A stretch of 64,000 nt of DNA from Sulfitobacter sp. EhC04 (GCF_001650875.1 NZ_LXYI01000017.1:1-64000); one strand, 5' to 3'. Positions 27,449 to 36,483 are shown, counted from the first letter of the stretch. Numbers and translations: made by a program. The notes: generated by a model not told the origin, from the sequence alone.

Positions 27449-27868
27449 TCATGTTTTGGAGCGCGCCGCCCAGGCCATCGCCCGGCCAAAGGCATCAAGA
27501 TGGAAGGACAGGTTGGCGCGGTCCCCCATGCCAGTTCCCTCTTGGAGAAAGGCGATCATTGTCGGTCCGCAATCGAGGATTACCAGGCCGATCCTGATCG
27601 GCAGATGTGTCTGAAAGTACGGATTTGTGGTTGCCCGGATCGTCGTTTCACTTGCGATCCGTCCCCGGGGCGGAGCCTCTGTCAGCGGCAGGGTGGTCGA
27701 CAGGCACGAGGGGCAAACATCATGCGCCGGATACAGGAATTGCGCACAGTCCCGGCATCGTTGCAGGGCGAAACGCCCTTCTGCCGCAATCGCATCATAC
27801 AGCTTTCCGCTGGCGGAATGCGGATAGGGTGGCAGTGCCTTGTCCTGATCTGACTGCCGGTCCGTCAC
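27449..27868 (-). CDS. Zn-ribbon/OB-fold (DUF35) partner of thiolase-fold enzyme
   Basis: A 139-residue DUF35 protein. The N-terminal zinc ribbon has four cysteines (CRDC at 38-41 and CPSC at 52-55), followed by an OB-fold. DUF35 proteins bind thiolase-fold partners; in bacterial steroid degradation the Ltp2-DUF35 pair is a retro-aldolase acting on a CoA thioester with a tertiary alcohol. Its ATG overlaps the end of the thiolase-like gene (ATGA), which supports a complex of the two. It is the last gene of the ten-gene minus-strand operon. Confidence 0.85.
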   Translation of the reverse strand: MTDRQSDQDKALPPYPHSASGKLYDAIAAEGRFALQRCRDCAQFLYPAHDVCPSCLSTTLPLTEAPPRGRIASETTIRATTNPYFQTHLPIRIGLVILDCGPTMIAFLQEGTGMGDRANLSFHLDAFGRAMAWAARSKT

Positions 27869-29049
27869 GCGCCGTCTCCCGACAGAATGACGGCCCCGGA
27901 TGACAGGCCCTTGGTATATGTCATCATGCCAAAGCCCGATACCAGCGCCAGGCCCGCGCCCTTGACCTGCGTGTCGCCAGCCGTACCCAGAACCTGACGA
28001 ACCGCTTCCGTCAGCCCGAGATAGGACCCGCCCGCGCCAGCCTGCCCGCAGGAAAGCTGACCTCCGGATGTGTTGTGGGGGAAATCGCCTTCGATCCGCA
28101 GATCATGGCTGCGGACGAACTCCGCCCCTTCACCCTTTTTGCAGAACCCCAGGTCTTCCAGTTGCATCATGCAAATCACCGGATAGTCGTCATATGTCTG
28201 CACCACGTCGATATCGTCGGGCCTGACACCGGCCATGCTGTACAGCTCGCCTGCGTCCTCCACCCAGCCGCCGGAGGTCTGCATCGGATCAATCGAGCGG
28301 GCGTTGTGACGTTCGATGCTGCTGCGCAGTTTGGCACCGGCAAGGCCGCAGGCACGGGCCGTGTCCTGCCGCATGACCAAGACTGCCTCGGCTCCCGCAC
28401 ATGGCATCACGCAGTCGAACAGGTGGATCGGATCTGCAATCGGTCGGGCGTTCATGTATTGATCGAGTGTCAGAGGGTCCTTCATCAGCGCGTGGGGGTT
28501 TTTAAGGGCATTGGACCGCTGTGCCACCGCAATCCGCCCCAGATCCTCGCGGCTGACATTGAATGTCTCCATGTAGTTGCGGGCAATCAGGGCAAAGCTG
28601 GCATTGGTGCCCCCCGCGCCATAGGGATAGACGGCATCCTGCGAAAACCGCGAAAAATTGGCCAGAGTATTGCCGAATGACCCGCGCTGGTTGGTGTCGG
28701 CCCCTATGCAGGCCACGACATCGCAATCACCGGATTGAACGGCGCGGGCGGCACGTCTGATCCCGGTGATCCCGCTGGCACCGCCAAGTGGCACATGGTC
28801 CAGCCAACGGACGCTGAGACCCAGATGTTCGGCCAGACCAATCGCGGTATCGGGGGCTGTGGTAAAACTGGACAGGCAAAACCCGTCGATGTCGCGCGCT
28901 GCAATGCCCGATCCATCCACCAACGCCCGCAAGGCGCGCCCAATCCACCAATGCGCGCTTTGGTCGCTGAACCTGACATAGGGAAGGGTGACGGGCGTTG
29001 TGATCACCACGTTGTCATAGGGTTGTCGGACGGTGCTGAACTTGCCCAT
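27865..29049 (-). CDS. Thiolase-fold (lipid-transfer/Ltp2-like) protein lacking the thiolase cysteine
   Basis: A 394-residue thiolase-superfamily protein. Where a degradative thiolase has its nucleophilic cysteine it reads PLGGASG (about 87-93), and where the GHP histidine is expected it reads GGQLSCGQAG (329-338). Both catalytic residues of a beta-ketothiolase are therefore absent, while a Tyr near the C terminus (SGFGMMTYTKG, about 378) is kept. This pattern fits non-thiolytic members such as the Ltp2 aldolases. With its DUF35 partner I infer retro-aldol cleavage of a beta-hydroxyacyl-CoA, for example dioxindole-3-acetyl-CoA to isatin and acetyl-CoA. A close relative is encoded at 31859-33034. 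Confidence 0.82.
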   Translation of the reverse strand: MGKFSTVRQPYDNVVITTPVTLPYVRFSDQSAHWWIGRALRALVDGSGIAARDIDGFCLSSFTTAPDTAIGLAEHLGLSVRWLDHVPLGGASGITGIRRAARAVQSGDCDVVACIGADTNQRGSFGNTLANFSRFSQDAVYPYGAGGTNASFALIARNYMETFNVSREDLGRIAVAQRSNALKNPHALMKDPLTLDQYMNARPIADPIHLFDCVMPCAGAEAVLVMRQDTARACGLAGAKLRSSIERHNARSIDPMQTSGGWVEDAGELYSMAGVRPDDIDVVQTYDDYPVICMMQLEDLGFCKKGEGAEFVRSHDLRIEGDFPHNTSGGQLSCGQAGAGGSYLGLTEAVRQVLGTAGDTQVKGAGLALVSGFGMMTYTKGLSSGAVILSGDGA

Positions 29050-29119
29050 AGGGTTGGCCCTCTCGTTGTGGTGCGCCGTCTTATTCGGAACAGCGAAGTC
29101 TTGGCCGATTCAGGCCAGG

Positions 29120-29839
29120 TTACGAGGGCAGGCCGCCAAGGCTGGTGCCGCCGCAGACATAGAGCACCTGACCGGTGACAAAGCTGGCATTGTCGTCCAG
29201 GAAAAACCCGGCGGCGTTCGCGATATCTTCGGGTGTGCCAATGCGCCGGACCGGCACGCCATTGGCGATTTTCTCCTGCAACTCGCCATCCTTAGGCACA
29301 ATGCCCCAGAAGTTTTCGGTCAGGACCGGGCCGGGCGCGATCACGTTGGCGGTGATCCCTTTCGGGGCCAGCTCCAGCGCCCAGGTGCGCATCATGCCGT
29401 GCACACCCGCCTTTGTGGCGGAATAGGCGGACCGGGTCGGCATCCCCATCGAGGCGCGTGACGTTATGAACAGAATCCGACCGAACCCGCGCGCGATCAT
29501 CCCCGGCAGGACAGCTTGGGTCAGCGCCATGGGGGCCGCCAGATGCAGTTGCGCCAGTTTCAGAATGTCGTCGGGGTCTGCGTCGGGCAGCAGGTTGGGC
29601 AGGATTGCGCCTGCGTTGTGAACCACGGCATCAATGGTGTGATCGGCTGCAATCTGTGCGGCCACCTGCGCGGTCGCCGCTGCATCGGTCAGATCGGCAG
29701 TATAGCCGAACAGAGTGTCATTTTCTGTGGTCGGCTTTTCCAGCCCCAGCGACACAACCCTTTCCCCGCGTGCGCGCAGCCGATCGCCAATCGCGGCACC
29801 AATGCCGGAGTTTCCACCCGTGATCAAAGTTGTTTTCAC
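29120..29839 (-). CDS. Short-chain dehydrogenase/reductase
   Basis: A 239-residue classical SDR. TLITGGNSGIGAAIG binds the cofactor, VVHNAGA is the NAG motif and SRASMGMPTRSAYSATKAG holds the catalytic Ser and the YxxxK pair, so it should be active. Translation probably starts at the GTG at 29839, which overlaps the isatin-hydrolase-like stop; the reading frame is open far upstream but that part is a shadow. Its substrate is unknown. In an isatin route it might interconvert dioxindole and isatin or handle a 3-hydroxy intermediate. A 70-base gap separates it from the thiolase-like gene below. Confidence 0.83.
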   Translation of the reverse strand: MKTTLITGGNSGIGAAIGDRLRARGERVVSLGLEKPTTENDTLFGYTADLTDAAATAQVAAQIAADHTIDAVVHNAGAILPNLLPDADPDDILKLAQLHLAAPMALTQAVLPGMIARGFGRILFITSRASMGMPTRSAYSATKAGVHGMMRTWALELAPKGITANVIAPGPVLTENFWGIVPKDGELQEKIANGVPVRRIGTPEDIANAAGFFLDDNASFVTGQVLYVCGGTSLGGLPS

Positions 29840-30627
29840 GCGGCTTTTCCTTCTACCAGCGCGATGACCCGCAGCGGACTGCCGGAACCGCCTTCGATCT
29901 TGAGGGGGCAGGCGACGATGATCGCGCCGAAGGTCGGCAACTGGTCCAGGTTGGTCAGACATTGCAGGCCGAACCTGCCGTTGCCATGCAGGATCGAATG
30001 CGCAGGCAAGGGCGGATTGAACCTGCTGGCCTGACCGGCATCGGTGCCGACCGTCTCGACCGCCAGGCCGACGCAGTTGCGGTCGTGGACCAGAAACTCG
30101 ACAGCGCCTGCATCCGGCCCCGGCGAATGCGCGCCGTCTTCGAGCAGGTTCAGATACGCCGCTGTTCCGACACGTTTGTACCAATCCGTGCGCAGGGCAA
30201 TCCAGTGGCCGGGCGGGATGGTGCCATATGCCGTTTCCCACTGTTCGAGGAAATCGCGGGTCAGCACAAAGTCGGCGTCCGCCGCCGCCTCGGCCGAAAT
30301 GTCGATCACTACGGCGGGTGCGACAAAGTCCTGCGCCGGGATGGCGTCCACCGTATTCGAGGGCAGGTCCTTGCCCGTCACCCAATGCGCCGGGGCGTCG
30401 AAATGGGTGCCGGTGTGTTCGTTCATCGAGATGTTGTTCCAGTACCAGGCCGGTCCGTTTTCGTCATAACGCGACAGCTTTTCCATGCGGAACGGAGCGC
30501 ATTGGCCGAACTCGGGCGGCAGCACGATCACCGGGAAATCCGGGCTGAGCGTGTTGGTCAGGTCGATGACACGGACCTGGCCGGACGCGAGCGCCATCGC
30601 GAGATCCGCAAGCAGGGGTTTGCTCAT
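29836..30627 (-). CDS. Cyclase-family amidohydrolase, probable isatin hydrolase
   Basis: A 263-residue member of the cyclase family (PF04199), which includes kynurenine formamidase and isatin hydrolase. The metal-binding motif HTGTHFDAP is present at residues 71-79, preceded by WYWNNISMNE. Isatin hydrolase uses a manganese ion held by this motif to open isatin to isatinate. Kynurenine formamidases are shorter, about 210 residues, and the length and the region before the motif look more like the isatin hydrolase group as I remember it. Its location beside a Rieske dioxygenase, an IorAB-like enzyme and MarR regulators supports this. It is coupled to both neighbours by 4-base overlaps. Confidence 0.78.
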   Translation of the reverse strand: MSKPLLADLAMALASGQVRVIDLTNTLSPDFPVIVLPPEFGQCAPFRMEKLSRYDENGPAWYWNNISMNEHTGTHFDAPAHWVTGKDLPSNTVDAIPAQDFVAPAVVIDISAEAAADADFVLTRDFLEQWETAYGTIPPGHWIALRTDWYKRVGTAAYLNLLEDGAHSPGPDAGAVEFLVHDRNCVGLAVETVGTDAGQASRFNPPLPAHSILHGNGRFGLQCLTNLDQLPTFGAIIVACPLKIEGGSGSPLRVIALVEGKAA

Positions 30628-31862
30628 TTGTTTTCCTCGCGAATTGTCAAAATCGGATCGTCCTGCCAGCGCGCAAGCACGTCTTTGGCCACCTCGTCGG
30701 CACAGATGGTTTCCTGCCCCTGCTGAAGGGCGGTCACAACGGCGCGTGCGATCTGCGCCGCTGTGGTCTTGGGCGGGGGGACGTTTTGGTGCCATCCGTC
30801 GTCCACCGGGCCGGTCAGGACAGAGATGACGCGGATGCCGGTCTGGGCCATCTCGCCCCTGAGGCTGGCGATAAGGGAAAGGCGCGCGGCGGCAGTGGCC
30901 GACGACCCGGCAAAGCCCGCCCTTCCGGTCAGCCCGTGGATGGAGGCGATATCGACAAGGGCAGCGGCAGCATTGTCCCCATCGTCAGAACGCGCCGAAA
31001 GGGCAGGGGCAAAACCCTGGGCCAGGCGCATCAGGCCGGTCACTTCAAGGTCCAGCCCGGATTGCAGATTGTTCAGATTGCCGCCAAAACCGACGCCCCC
31101 CTGACGGGTAAACCCGACCGTGTTGACGACGATATCCACGCGCCCGCCCAGTTGACCGGCCAGCGCCTCGATGCTGCGGGTGTCGGTCAGGCTGAGCCGG
31201 ACAGGTTCGATCCCGTCTACTGCCTCGATCCGGTCCTGCCCCGGATAACGCATCAAAGGATCGGCATTGCCGAGGAAAACCGTCTTTGCCCCGGCCTTGA
31301 GCAGGGCCTCGGCCACGGCCTGTCCGGTTGCGCTGCGCCCGTCGGTCACCAGGATGCGCCGGTATTTCGGGTCTGCGGTAAACACCCGCAATTGAGGATC
31401 GTCAGCCATATGCGGCGTCTCCTTTTCGGGCATGGCAAAGAGTGCCGGATTGCCAGCCCTGTCGAGCTTCAGTTCCATTCTGACGCGGTCACCGCGCCCG
31501 ACGTCCCCGTGCAGATGCACGGTCGCCATCGGCCCCGCATCCAGCCGGGCGGTGCCAATGCGCCAGGGCAGGTGGTCTTTGAAAAACAGGTCAATCGAGC
31601 TGCGTATCGTTGTCTGTGCCGCGATCACCGCGCCATTGGGCTGATCCTGCCAATGCAGTGCGCCCCAGCAGAACGGGCAGCGGTCACGCGGCGGATAGGT
31701 CGCCTGCGCGCAATCGTCACAGACCTGAAGCACAAACCGCCCCTGACCGGCGCGCGCCGCCATCGCCGTGGCCGCGCGGCTGCGCAGGGCGGGGGAGACA
31801 TGGCCCAGATGGGTGGTGACCAGCGGGTCCTTTCGCCTGGGCGGTGTCAGCGGGTCGGTCAT
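30624..31862 (-). CDS. DUF35 (Zn-ribbon/OB-fold) fused to a degenerate SDR domain
   Basis: A 412-residue two-domain protein. Residues 1-150 form a DUF35 unit with a zinc ribbon (Cys48, Cys51, Cys62, Cys65) and an OB-fold. From about residue 168 an SDR-type Rossmann domain follows, but its motifs are altered: TDGRSATG in place of TGxxxGIG, NTVG in place of NNAG, and no YxxxK where it is expected (GFAGSSATAA, about 316-325). The SDR part may be structural or bind a ligand without redox chemistry. The gene overlaps the second thiolase-like gene (ATGA), so it is the DUF35 partner of that protein. Confidence 0.82.
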   Translation of the reverse strand: MTDPLTPPRRKDPLVTTHLGHVSPALRSRAATAMAARAGQGRFVLQVCDDCAQATYPPRDRCPFCWGALHWQDQPNGAVIAAQTTIRSSIDLFFKDHLPWRIGTARLDAGPMATVHLHGDVGRGDRVRMELKLDRAGNPALFAMPEKETPHMADDPQLRVFTADPKYRRILVTDGRSATGQAVAEALLKAGAKTVFLGNADPLMRYPGQDRIEAVDGIEPVRLSLTDTRSIEALAGQLGGRVDIVVNTVGFTRQGGVGFGGNLNNLQSGLDLEVTGLMRLAQGFAPALSARSDDGDNAAAALVDIASIHGLTGRAGFAGSSATAAARLSLIASLRGEMAQTGIRVISVLTGPVDDGWHQNVPPPKTTAAQIARAVVTALQQGQETICADEVAKDVLARWQDDPILTIREENK

Positions 31863-33034
31863 CGCAACACATCCTGTTCCAGCACGGCAGCACCGGTGCA
31901 GACGCCGCGATCATAGTTCACCAACCCGAAGCCAGAGATCAGGGCGCGCGTTGCGTCAGGTATCTGATCCCCCAGAGGGCAGCGCAATATCTGCCGCAAT
32001 CCTTCGGTAACATTCTGAAAGCCACCTGCCGCACCGGCCTGACCTGCAGACAATTGCCCGCCATTTGTGTTGAGCGGCAGAGAGCCCGCAATGGTGAAAT
32101 CGTTCTCTGTAATGAACCGCGATAACGCTGGTTTGTCGCAGAACCCCAGATCGGCCAGTTGCATGGCTACGATCACAGGGTAATCGTCATAAAGCTGGAC
32201 CATGTCCATGTCCTGCGGGGTGCATCCTGCGGCGGCCCACAGATCGTCAATGTCGCGCGCCCAGCCGCCGCGCGTCTGCACCGGATCATCGGCAAAGGCA
32301 TTGTGCCGTTCGATGGTCGCCGCCAGCCGGGCGGTGGACAGGCCCAGTTCCTGCGCTTTTTCAGGCGTTGTGACGATAAAGGCCTCGGCCCCGGCGCAGG
32401 GCATGACACAGTCGAACAGATGGATCGGGTCCGCGATGGGGCGCGCCTGCATGTATTGTTCGTGGGTCAGAGGCTTTTTCATCAGCGCAAGCGGGTTGGA
32501 GAGCGCGTTCGTCCTTTGCGCGACACAGAGTTTGGCAAAATCCTCCCGCGTGACGCCGTATTCCCGCATGAAGTTATCGGCGATCAGTGCGAAGGTCGCG
32601 TTGGGGCCGCCGAAGCCATAGGGATAGGTGGCATCCTGTGAAAACCGCGAGAAGCCCTGCAAAGTCTGGCGGAAGCTGTCGATCTGGTTGGTGTCGGCGG
32701 CGACGCAGGCCACCACCTCGGCATCCCCCATCTGAACCGCACGGGCGGCGCGGCGCAGCGCCATGACGCCGCTCGCACCGCCGGTGGGGATATGATCCAT
32801 CCAGCGCGGGCTGAGGCCCAGATGCTGGACCATGCCGACAACCGTGTCCGGTCCGGCCGAGAAACTGGCAAAACAGAACCCGTCGAAATCAGCCGGTCCC
32901 AAGCCGGTCTGCCGGGCCAGGGCGGCAAGGGCAGCGCCCGCCCACCAATGCGCGGTTTGGTCAGAGAACCGCACATAGGGGGTGGTGACCGGCGCACAGA
33001 GGGCAACGCCGTCATAGGGTTTCTGTCGTGCCAT
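31859..33034 (-). CDS. Second thiolase-fold protein lacking the thiolase cysteine
   Basis: A 391-residue paralogue of the product of 27865-29049. The same substitutions are visible: PTGGASG (83-89) instead of a cysteine motif, and GGQLSAGQAG instead of GHPxG near the C terminus. SGFGLVNYDRG keeps a Tyr. It is coupled on one side to the DUF35-SDR fusion gene and on the other to the CoA ligase gene (TGATG), which places it directly after CoA activation. The two paralogues may form separate complexes for two steps or substrates, or one mixed complex. Confidence 0.82.
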   Translation of the reverse strand: MARQKPYDGVALCAPVTTPYVRFSDQTAHWWAGAALAALARQTGLGPADFDGFCFASFSAGPDTVVGMVQHLGLSPRWMDHIPTGGASGVMALRRAARAVQMGDAEVVACVAADTNQIDSFRQTLQGFSRFSQDATYPYGFGGPNATFALIADNFMREYGVTREDFAKLCVAQRTNALSNPLALMKKPLTHEQYMQARPIADPIHLFDCVMPCAGAEAFIVTTPEKAQELGLSTARLAATIERHNAFADDPVQTRGGWARDIDDLWAAAGCTPQDMDMVQLYDDYPVIVAMQLADLGFCDKPALSRFITENDFTIAGSLPLNTNGGQLSAGQAGAAGGFQNVTEGLRQILRCPLGDQIPDATRALISGFGLVNYDRGVCTGAAVLEQDVLR

Positions 33035-34647
33035 CAGGTTTTGCGTTTCTTCAGGTGTCTGGTGTCCATGAAACCATCTGTTTCGAATGTTGTCACCATG
33101 AGGTCTTTCAACTGACCTCTGAGGATTTTCTGCGTGGCGGTCAGGGGCAGGTCATCGACAAAGGCGATCCAGCCGGGGGCCTTGTAATAGGCCATCTGGT
33201 CCAGTGCCCAGGTCACGATCTCTTGCGCCTTGGCGGCGTTGCCTTGGCCGCCCTCCAGGATGATGAACACGGCCACCTCGTCCCCGCGCACGTCGTCCGG
33301 GGCGGCGGCGGCAGCACAGGCGTTGATGTCGGGATGCCGGTTCAGGATCGATTCAACCTCCACCGCCGAGATGTTTTCGCCGGAGCGGCGGATCACGTTT
33401 TTCTTGCGGTCCACGAAGTGCAGCGATCCGTCCGCGTCCTGCTGGACCACATCACCGGTGTGCAGCCATCCGCCCTGCCAAAGGTCGTCCGTTGCCTGCT
33501 GGTTTTTCAGATAACCGGAAAAGAAGCCGTAGCGCGGGTTGTCACCGGCGCGGCGCACCAGCATTTCGCCGGGGGTGCCCGGCAGCAGGTCTTCGCCTGC
33601 GTCGTCGATGACGCGCACTTCCACGTCTTTGTCGGGTCGGCCAAAGCAGGCCGTTCCCGTCTTGCGCGGCTCTTCATTGGCGCAGATGACGCCACCCGAT
33701 CCGGTTTCCGTGCAGGCCCAGGCCTCGATCAGGGGAAAGCCGTAGCGTGCTTCGAAGGGTTCATGCAGCTTGGCGTCCACGCCTGCGCCAAATCCGAAAC
33801 GGACGTTGTGATTGCGGTCTTCATCAGAGGGTTCGGCGCGCATCAGCATCGGCGGCATGACGCCCAGGTAATGCACCACCGTTGCGCCGCTTTCGCGGAC
33901 CGACTCCCACCAGCTGCGGGGGTGGAAACGATCCAGGATGATCAGGCAGCCGCCTACTGTGACCATGGCCATCAGGGAAACGGCCATCGCGTTCATGTGG
34001 AATACGGGCAGGGGGGTCAGCATCCGCTCCGTGTCCTGGCGCAAGCTGATGTGGCCGCCAGCCCCGGCATACCAGTCACCGGAATAGAGATAATATTCGT
34101 TGGACAGGATGCAGCCCTTGGGTTTGCCGGTTGTCCCCGAGGTATAGAGCAAGGCACATTCGGTCTGCGTGTTCGGCACCGTGTCAGCCGTCGCAGGCCG
34201 GACAGCCGGTGGAAGTTGTCCCTCTGGCGGGGAGACAAGGGTGGGTATCCCGGCATTCTTCACGGCGGTCTTCATTTCTTCCAACCGCTCCGGCAGAACA
34301 ATGGCCAGGATCATTTCAGAGTGTTCGGCCAGATATTCCAATTCCGCCAGCCGCAGGTCCGGGTTGATCGGCACCACCGAAGCGCCAAGCGCGTTCAGGG
34401 CAAACCAGATTTCCAGAAAGACGGGGCGATTTTCCAACAGCAGTCCAACGCGATGACCGGCGCCATATCCGGCGTCGTTGAACCGCTTGCGCCAATCCTC
34501 CACCCGGTCCGCCATGTTGTCATAGCTGATGTCGCCCTGCGGGATGCCATAGACCTTTGCGGTTTCTTCCAGCACATGCAGGAAAGGGGCATTGCCCCGT
34601 CTCTCGGCGGTCTTCTTGAATCGGGTGTATACTGTTTCGGTGTTCAT
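33034..34647 (-). CDS. Acyl/aryl-CoA ligase (AMP-forming)
   Basis: A 537-residue acyl-adenylate-forming enzyme with LLYTSGTTGKPKG, EAWACTETGSGG, WLHTGDVVQQDADGSLHFVDRKKN and the catalytic Lys in LTATQKILRG. It shares the overall plan of the ligase at 22496-24118 but is clearly a separate gene with its own context. It lies between the ring-hydroxylating dioxygenase genes and the thiolase-like gene. I infer that it makes the CoA thioester of the dioxygenase product (dioxindole-3-acetate in the auxin hypothesis) for side-chain cleavage. Confidence 0.87.
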   Translation of the reverse strand: MNTETVYTRFKKTAERRGNAPFLHVLEETAKVYGIPQGDISYDNMADRVEDWRKRFNDAGYGAGHRVGLLLENRPVFLEIWFALNALGASVVPINPDLRLAELEYLAEHSEMILAIVLPERLEEMKTAVKNAGIPTLVSPPEGQLPPAVRPATADTVPNTQTECALLYTSGTTGKPKGCILSNEYYLYSGDWYAGAGGHISLRQDTERMLTPLPVFHMNAMAVSLMAMVTVGGCLIILDRFHPRSWWESVRESGATVVHYLGVMPPMLMRAEPSDEDRNHNVRFGFGAGVDAKLHEPFEARYGFPLIEAWACTETGSGGVICANEEPRKTGTACFGRPDKDVEVRVIDDAGEDLLPGTPGEMLVRRAGDNPRYGFFSGYLKNQQATDDLWQGGWLHTGDVVQQDADGSLHFVDRKKNVIRRSGENISAVEVESILNRHPDINACAAAAAPDDVRGDEVAVFIILEGGQGNAAKAQEIVTWALDQMAYYKAPGWIAFVDDLPLTATQKILRGQLKDLMVTTFETDGFMDTRHLKKRKT

Positions 34648-34654
34648 GCCTGCC

Positions 34655-35128
34655 TCAGATAAAGAGCTGAATGTTGCTGAAAGGCGCGTCGAAGTTGATC
34701 AGATCAATGCGCTTGAGCATGATTTGCAATGCCCCGTCCACCTCGACCAGTTCGTGGCTGACCCAGCCCGAAAACCGTTCCAGCAGATCGCCCCGCGTTT
34801 CCGTATATATGAAAGACGTGCGCAGTTTATAGACGCCGTCGTCCTCACCCATCGACAGAATGCGCGGTCGTTCCATCAGGTGATGGCACCGGCTTTTGGG
34901 TTTCTGGCTGAAGGTGCGCTCGCCCGTCAGCCGCTCCACCCGGACGGTAAGCAGCAGACGGTCTTCGTACATCAGCGACGGCTGCAGGATCGGATCTTCC
35001 TGCTGCCACTCAAGCGGCATCCAGTAGCGACCGTCCTTGTGATACAAAGCCAGCCAATCGTTCCAACGCATCTGGTCGATCGCCGCGGCCTCATCATAGA
35101 CAAAGTCGATCAGGTCATCCCGGTTCAT
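34655..35128 (-). CDS. Ring-hydroxylating dioxygenase beta subunit
   Basis: A 157-residue small subunit of a Rieske oxygenase (SnoaL/NTF2-like fold), recognisable from LIDFVYDEAAAIDQMRWNDW near the start and a strand-rich C-terminal half. It is structural and supports the alpha subunit hexamer. The ATG overlaps the alpha subunit stop (ATGA), so the two are made together. Confidence 0.88.
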   Translation of the reverse strand: MNRDDLIDFVYDEAAAIDQMRWNDWLALYHKDGRYWMPLEWQQEDPILQPSLMYEDRLLLTVRVERLTGERTFSQKPKSRCHHLMERPRILSMGEDDGVYKLRTSFIYTETRGDLLERFSGWVSHELVEVDGALQIMLKRIDLINFDAPFSNIQLFI

Positions 35129-36465
35129 TCTGCGGCCTCCACGGCTTTGTCCATGTTCTGCACCATGAATTTCCGCCAGGCATAGAACTGGTTGCGCATC
35201 TGGCGTTCGGATGTGCCGTTGACGACCTCGGTCGTCTCTTCGGGTTCATCATCTTCCCAGAGGCGGCGCAGGTTGACCCATTCGTTGCCATTCGACAGCA
35301 GCCCTTCCTGCGCGCGTTCGTACATTTCCAGATCGTCATGACCGACAATCGACGTCGGCGCGTTGATAAAGCGGTTATACATCAGGCCGCGTTCATACAG
35401 CTTGTCCGGCGCACCCTTCAGTTTGAATACCCAGCTTTCCACCAAGGTCTTGTCGACGCCAAGCGGGATGAAGTTGCGCAGGATGCCGACCGGGCCTTTC
35501 ACCATGATATTTGGGAAGTAGATCGTGTTGTGACGGATATCGCCCAGAATTTCGGCGGCCCGTTCTTTCCCGTAAGCCTCGACCATCATGTCCTGATAGC
35601 CATCAACGTCTTCATAATCCTGGTGGATCGACCCGGACACGCCGGTGTGGCCGTGGCCATTTGGCCAGACGCGAATGCCCGCGCCTTCATAGAATTCATA
35701 GGGGCTCATGAAGGGTGCATAGAGCTGTACGGCCATGGGCGTTTCGGTGAAGTTGTCTTTCTCCCGCTCCCAGACGCTGACGGCAGTTCCGGCAGAGCTT
35801 TCATGTGCCACCATCGGGTGGCAGGTGTCGGTCTGGTTTTCGACAAGCATCTTCCAGTTGCAGGTATGCATGTATCGGATCGGCTGGCTGATGACCTCCA
35901 ATTCGCCCTCGGGCGAACGGTCGGCCATGTTGTCGATCGTGGACAGCGCGTCGCCAAAGAACTCTTCAAAGCTCAGACCCTCTTCGGCCAGTCGCACGAA
36001 GATCAGGCCGCGATAGATCTTGACGTTCTCGATCCGCTTGAGGCCCTTGGCCGCCTGATCGGTATCAAACCCGGTGCCTTCATACCCCTTCTTCAGCGGG
36101 ATCGCCAAAAGTGAGCCGTCGGTCTTGAATGACCAGGCATGGTAGGGGCAGCGAAAGAACTTGCCGGTGTTCCCGCAAGCCTCGGACGCGATCTTGACGC
36201 CCTTGTGCGGGCAGCGGTTGTGCAGGACATAAACCTGCCCGTCCCGGTGCCGGGACGCCAGAACCGGCTGGTTTCCGATCTTCGATGTGATGAAGTCGCC
36301 GGTGTTTTTCAGCTGGCTTTCATGGCCGATGTATATCCAGGAATTCGGAAACAGCTGTTCCATCTCCAGCTCGAAGATTTCCTTGTCCACATAGACGTCG
36401 CGATGAACGGCGTGGCCTTTGACCAGTTCGGCGATGGCTTGGGAATTTCCGCGGTAACGGTCCAT
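35125..36465 (-). CDS. Ring-hydroxylating dioxygenase alpha subunit (Rieske)
   Basis: A 446-residue oxygenase component. The Rieske [2Fe-2S] ligands are Cys85/His87 (CPHKG) and Cys106/His109 (CPYHAW). The mononuclear iron site is NWKMLVENQTDTCHPMVAH, with bridging Asp213 and ligands His216 and His221; the third ligand is an Asp near 377. Family members add two oxygen atoms to an aromatic ring or hydroxylate it once. Together with the isatin-hydrolase-like and MarR genes it resembles the dioxygenase of iad-type auxin loci, where it is thought to attack the indole C2-C3 bond. Anthranilate or benzoate dioxygenase is a weaker alternative. Confidence 0.9.
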   Translation of the reverse strand: MDRYRGNSQAIAELVKGHAVHRDVYVDKEIFELEMEQLFPNSWIYIGHESQLKNTGDFITSKIGNQPVLASRHRDGQVYVLHNRCPHKGVKIASEACGNTGKFFRCPYHAWSFKTDGSLLAIPLKKGYEGTGFDTDQAAKGLKRIENVKIYRGLIFVRLAEEGLSFEEFFGDALSTIDNMADRSPEGELEVISQPIRYMHTCNWKMLVENQTDTCHPMVAHESSAGTAVSVWEREKDNFTETPMAVQLYAPFMSPYEFYEGAGIRVWPNGHGHTGVSGSIHQDYEDVDGYQDMMVEAYGKERAAEILGDIRHNTIYFPNIMVKGPVGILRNFIPLGVDKTLVESWVFKLKGAPDKLYERGLMYNRFINAPTSIVGHDDLEMYERAQEGLLSNGNEWVNLRRLWEDDEPEETTEVVNGTSERQMRNQFYAWRKFMVQNMDKAVEAAE

Positions 36466-36483
36466 GGCAGGCTCCTGTAAAGG

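Noticed and set aside
27865..29049. Annotation as an acetyl-CoA acetyltransferase.
   Set aside because: The nucleophilic cysteine and the GHP histidine of thiolases are absent, so thiolysis by the usual mechanism is unlikely.
29840..30385. N-terminal extension of the SDR gene of about 180 residues.
   Set aside because: This stretch is the isatin-hydrolase-like gene read in another frame. The SDR fold begins at VKTTLITGG with a GTG overlapping the upstream stop.
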